Assembly (NCBI GenBank): GCA_902606115.1
Contig: CACLFM010000004.1
Coordinates: 1 to 64,000, forward strand
Length of the DNA: 64,000 nt
From: an uncultured Pelagibacteraceae bacterium
GTDB lineage: Bacteria; Pseudomonadota; Alphaproteobacteria; Pelagibacterales; Pelagibacteraceae
Direction: 5' to 3'
This document shows, one piece after another, positions 60,072 through 64,000 of the stretch. Both the position numbers and the translations under genes were made by a program. The number at the start of each line of letters is the position of its first letter. Positions within the stretch are counted from its first letter, which is position 1. Below the pieces are notes generated by a model that saw only the letters and a program-made list of their open reading frames with translations, did not search any database and had not been told where the DNA came from.

Positions 60072-62615
60072 ATGGATAAAAGTGAAATAAATCAAAAATC
60101 AAACATTAAGCCTATTGCAATGTATGACGAGATGAGCTCGTCATATTTATCCTATGCAATGAGTGTAATAGTTAGTAGAGCTTTACCGGATATTAGAGAC
60201 GGTTTAAAACCAGTGCACAGAAGAATTATATTTGCTATGTACAAGGGGGGCTTTGATTGGTCAAAACAATTTAGAAAATCAGCCAGAATTGTTGGTGACG
60301 TAATTGGTAAATATCACCCTCATGGAGATCAAGCAGTTTATGATGCTTTAGTAAGAATGGTGCAAGATTTTTCTATGAGTGTTCCACTTATAGATGGACA
60401 AGGAAATTTTGGATCTGTAGACGGAGATCCACCTGCCGCAATGAGATATACAGAAACTAGACTTTCTAAAATCTCACAATTTTTAATTGATGATATTGAA
60501 AAAAATACAGTTGATTTTAAAAGCAATTACGATGAAACAGAAAAAGAACCGGTAGTTTTACCAGCTCAATATCCAAATTTACTTGTCAATGGTGCCGGAG
60601 GTATAGCTGTTGGTATGGCAACTAGCATACCACCTCATAATATTAATGAAGTTATAAATGCAACACTTGCTCTAATAGATAATAAAGATATTAAGATAAA
60701 TGAGTTAATGAAACATATTCCAGGCCCAGATTTTCCTACTGGTGGAACAATAATTGGAAAAGACATAATTAAAACTGGCTATAAAACTGGCAGAGGTTCA
60801 TTTAAAATTAGGGGAGATGTAAATATTGAACAATTAAAAAATGGAAAAGAAAGGCTTGTAATAATCAATATTCCTTATCAAATTAATAAGTCCAATTTAA
60901 ATGAGAGAATTGTAGAATTAGTAAGAGATAAAAAAATTGAAGGTATAAGCGATATAAGAGACGAGTCTAATAGAGAAGGTATCAGAGTAGCGATAGATTT
61001 AAAAAGAAATACTGAGCCAGAGACAGTCAAAAGACAGCTTTATAAATATACCTCATTAGAATCTTCATTCAGTTTTAATACCTTAGCCATAGTAGATAAA
61101 AAACCAAGAAATTGTAACTTAAAAGACTTTTTAGAATCTTTTTTAAAATTTAGAGAAGACGTAGTAACTAAAAAAACAAAATTTAATTTAAAAAAAGCAG
61201 AAGATAGAGCACATATATTAATTGGCCTTTCTGTAGCTGTAGAAAATATAGATAAAATTATTAAAATAATTAGAAATTCAAAAAATCCTGAAATAGCCAA
61301 AGAAACTTTATTAGAAACAAAATGGAAAATAAAGACAACTCAGAAATTTATTAAACTAATTGAAAACAAAAACTCTGCATTGTCTTATTCGCTTTCTGCG
61401 AATCAAGTTAATTCTATATTAGAACTTAGATTACAAAAACTTACAGCATTAGGTATTAATGAAATAGATAGTGAAATTAAAAAACTTTCAGATTTGATAA
61501 TTCAATACAAAAAAATTCTTTCCTCAAAAAAGATATTATTAAAAGTAATTAGTGACGATTTAAATTTAATAAAAGAGAAATATTCAAAACCAAGACGTAC
61601 GAAAATCATTGATGCAATATTGAATTACGATATTGAAGAGACTATTCAAAAAGAGTCTGTGATTATAACCGTTACACTACAAGGTTATATTAAAAGAGGG
61701 GCTTTAAGTGGCGTAAGAGCTCAAAAAAGAGGAGGAAAGGGAAAATCAGGAATTAAAACAAGGGAACAAGATTCTGTTGTTCAGACCTTATCCGTAAATA
61801 CTCATACTTCTGTACTTTTTTTCTCTACAGAAGGACTGGTTTATAAATTAAAAGCATGGAAAATACCTGAGGGCACTTCTGTATCAAGGGGAAAATCTTT
61901 ATATAATCTTTTACCACTTAAAAATCATCAGTCCGTTAGCTCTATAATGCCTTTACCTGAGGAAAAATCGGAATGGAAAAGTCTTAATATAGTATTTGCT
62001 ACGTCTAAGGGAAAAATAAGAAAAAATTCTTTAGAGGATTTTATTAACATAAATGCATCAGGAAAAATTGCTATGAAACTTGACCCTGATGATAAAATAA
62101 TTGGAGTAAAAATATGTAGAGAAGATGAAGATATTATACTTAGTTCTTTAAATGGAAAATCTATAAGATTTAATGTTGAAAAAATTAGGTTATTCAAAGG
62201 TAGATCTTCAAAAGGTATTAGGGGTATAAATTTAAAGGAAAAAGACTCGATTGTGTCCTTATCAACTATAGACAAAGACACAAAAAATGGAAAAAAAGGT
62301 AATAAATTTATTCTATCAGTTACAGAAAATGGCTTTGGCAAAAGAACTGAATCTAATGAGTTTAGAGTTACTAATCGGGGCGGCAAGGGAATTATAGGGA
62401 TAGTTAATTCTTCAAGAAATGGGAATGTTTCTTCGTCTTTCCCGGTTTTTGAAGGTGATGAAATACTAATATCCACGAACAAGGGTAGGGTGATTAGAGT
62501 TGCTGTAAAAGAAATAAGAATTGCTGGTCGTAATACGCAAGGTGTCAGAATAATTAGGCTGTCAGGAGATGAGAAAGTAGTTTCAGCAATAAAAATTGAT
62601 GATAACTTATTATAA
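60072..62615 (+). CDS. gyrA: DNA gyrase subunit A
   Basis: '[29 protein letters not shown]', '[22 protein letters not shown]'. Confidence 0.98.
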   Translation: MDKSEINQKSNIKPIAMYDEMSSSYLSYAMSVIVSRALPDIRDGLKPVHRRIIFAMYKGGFDWSKQFRKSARIVGDVIGKYHPHGDQAVYDALVRMVQDFSMSVPLIDGQGNFGSVDGDPPAAMRYTETRLSKISQFLIDDIEKNTVDFKSNYDETEKEPVVLPAQYPNLLVNGAGGIAVGMATSIPPHNINEVINATLALIDNKDIKINELMKHIPGPDFPTGGTIIGKDIIKTGYKTGRGSFKIRGDVNIEQLKNGKERLVIINIPYQINKSNLNERIVELVRDKKIEGISDIRDESNREGIRVAIDLKRNTEPETVKRQLYKYTSLESSFSFNTLAIVDKKPRNCNLKDFLESFLKFREDVVTKKTKFNLKKAEDRAHILIGLSVAVENIDKIIKIIRNSKNPEIAKETLLETKWKIKTTQKFIKLIENKNSALSYSLSANQVNSILELRLQKLTALGINEIDSEIKKLSDLIIQYKKILSSKKILLKVISDDLNLIKEKYSKPRRTKIIDAILNYDIEETIQKESVIITVTLQGYIKRGALSGVRAQKRGGKGKSGIKTREQDSVVQTLSVNTHTSVLFFSTEGLVYKLKAWKIPEGTSVSRGKSLYNLLPLKNHQSVSSIMPLPEEKSEWKSLNIVFATSKGKIRKNSLEDFININASGKIAMKLDPDDKIIGVKICREDEDIILSSLNGKSIRFNVEKIRLFKGRSSKGIRGINLKEKDSIVSLSTIDKDTKNGKKGNKFILSVTENGFGKRTESNEFRVTNRGGKGIIGIVNSSRNGNVSSSFPVFEGDEILISTNKGRVIRVAVKEIRIAGRNTQGVRIIRLSGDEKVVSAIKIDDNLL

Positions 62616-63109
62616 TGAAAAAAGTTATTTATCCAGGAACCTTTGATCCAATTACATACGGACACATTGATCTAATTAAAAAAGCTTTAAACATTTTTGA
62701 TAATCTTATTATTGCTATATCTGATGGTAATAATAAAAAATATTTATTTTCAGCTGAAGAAAGACTTTTGCTTATAAAAAAATCTCTCTTTGGTGACCTT
62801 AAATTTAAAAAAAAACAAATTAAAATTGTAACATTTAATACTTTAACAACTGATTTTTGTAAAAAAATGAAATCTAATATTATTCTCAGGGGACTTAGAG
62901 CAACTTCTGATTTTGAATATGAGTTTCAACTTTCTGGTATGAATAAAAAATTAAATAGTAAAGTAGAAACTATATTTTTAATGTCTGATCCTCAAAATCA
63001 AATTATTTCATCGAAGTTAGTAAAAGAGATTGCAGAATTGAGGGGAAATGTTAAAAAATTTACTACTAAAAGTGTTATAAAACATTTAAAATTAAAATTA
63101 AATGCTTAG
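62615..63109 (+). CDS. coaD: Phosphopantetheine adenylyltransferase
   Basis: 'VIYPGTFDPITYGHIDLIKKAL', 'ILRGLRATSDFEYEFQLSGMN', 'IISSKLVKEIA'. Confidence 0.96.
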   Translation: MKKVIYPGTFDPITYGHIDLIKKALNIFDNLIIAISDGNNKKYLFSAEERLLLIKKSLFGDLKFKKKQIKIVTFNTLTTDFCKKMKSNIILRGLRATSDFEYEFQLSGMNKKLNSKVETIFLMSDPQNQIISSKLVKEIAELRGNVKKFTTKSVIKHLKLKLNA

Positions 63110-63653
63110 AGTTTTTATTTTAATATTTTTATTTATTAGCAATAATTTAATAGCGGAGGAAAATACTATGATTTTAAAATTAAAAGATGGAGACGTGAAA
63201 ATTGAACTATTTCCAGATGTGGCCCCTGGACATGTTAAAAGAATTACAGAATTAGCTAATGCGGGGAAATACGACGGAGTTGTATTTCATAGGGTGATAG
63301 ATGGATTTATGGCTCAAACAGGCGATGTACAATTTGGAAACACAGAGAGCAAAGATTATGATTTAAGAAGAGCTGGCATGGGTGGATCTGATTTACCAGA
63401 TTTAAAAGCAGAATTTAATAATTTACCACATGAAAGAGGAACATTATCTATGGCTAGATCTCAAAATCCAGATAGCGCGAACAGCCAATTTTTTATTTGC
63501 TTTGATGCTGCACCATTTTTAGACAGACAATATACAGTTTTTGGTAAAGTTGTTAGTGGTATGGACCTTGTTGATAAAATTAAAAGAGGAGACTCTAATA
63601 ATAATGGTGCAGTAACTGATCCTGATAAAATTATATCATTCAAATCTGAATGA
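63102..63653 (+). CDS. Cyclophilin-type peptidyl-prolyl isomerase (exported)
   Basis: Signal peptide; 'GVVFHRVIDGFMAQTGD', 'RGTLSMARSQNPDSANSQFFICFDAAPFLDRQYTVFGKVVSGMDLVDKI'. Confidence 0.95.
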   Translation: MLRVFILIFLFISNNLIAEENTMILKLKDGDVKIELFPDVAPGHVKRITELANAGKYDGVVFHRVIDGFMAQTGDVQFGNTESKDYDLRRAGMGGSDLPDLKAEFNNLPHERGTLSMARSQNPDSANSQFFICFDAAPFLDRQYTVFGKVVSGMDLVDKIKRGDSNNNGAVTDPDKIISFKSE

Positions 63654-63662
63654 TTTTATTTA

Positions 63663-64000
63663 ATGGCATTAAAAAAATTTAATTTTAATGTCCTTAAAAA
63701 AGATAAATTTGCAAGATTAGGAAAAATAACAACTCACAGAGGCACAATTGATACTCCTGTATTCATGCCCGTTGGGACTCAAGCTACTGTCAAAGGTTCA
63801 TTTATTAATGATGTTATTAAAACCGGAAGTCAAATAGTTCTATCAAATACTTATCATCTAATGATTAGGCCAGGTGCAGATAGAGTAAAAAAAGCTGGAG
63901 GACTTCATAAATTCATGAATTGTGAAATACCCATTTTAACAGATTCTGGTGGATATCAAATTATGTCATTGTCTAAATTAAACAAAATTGACAAATATAA
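63663..64000 (+). CDS. tgt: Queuine/guanine tRNA-ribosyltransferase, 5' part (truncated by window end)
   Basis: Translation MALKKFNFNVLKKDKFARLGKITTHRGTIDTPVFMPVGTQATVKG...LSNTYHLMIRPG...PILTDSGGYQIMSLSKL; not in the ORF list because it runs off the window. Confidence 0.95.
   Translation, partial: MALKKFNFNVLKKDKFARLGKITTHRGTIDTPVFMPVGTQATVKGSFINDVIKTGSQIVLSNTYHLMIRPGADRVKKAGGLHKFMNCEIPILTDSGGYQIMSLSKLNKIDKY

Noticed and set aside
61928-62665. 245-aa minus-strand ORF
   Set aside because: Fully antisense to gyrA/coaD, which have unmistakable protein motifs; composition is a shadow of the gyrA frame.

Overview
AT-rich, gene-dense chromosomal window that reads as a streamlined SAR11/Pelagibacter-like alphaproteobacterium. 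Evidence: very low apparent GC, start/stop-overlapping genes, and alphaproteobacterial gene order. About 69 protein genes can be named from the supplied ORFs, including a 5'-truncated bamA at the left edge and a 3'-truncated tgt at the right edge. There are three tRNAs: Arg-UCU, Asn-GUU and Cys-GCA. Main blocks: bamA-ompH-fabZ-lpxD-lpxA-lpxI-lpxB; gltX/lexA; ppiD-like-trpEGDC; tpiA-secG-pyrG-kdsA-eno-ftsB-lipA; cinA-pgpA-ispDF; ntrYX-trkAH; aapJQMP; valS-ilvD-manC; a PiT-like permease; MIP channel plus znuCB-zur and znuA; xthA-erpA-dgt-argS-nagZ-scpAB-tatABC-serS-yajC-secDF; puuD-like; uvrA; ssb-gyrA-coaD-ppiA-tgt. I saw no CRISPR, transposon, prophage or rRNA. The most interesting signals are: a reduced NtrY/NtrX pair (kinase apparently without its PAS domain, regulator without the GAFTGA loop, no ntrBC beside it) close to an amino-acid ABC operon with two abutting perfect palindromes in its leader; a GTTC-N7-GTTC SOS box at lexA; a Zur-like inverted repeat between znuC and znuA with a possible Zur-operon extension into a MIP channel; a divergent PiT-family membrane protein of unknown substrate; and several apparent gene excisions from otherwise ancestral synteny. 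All calls come from reading the sequence; no database search was run.
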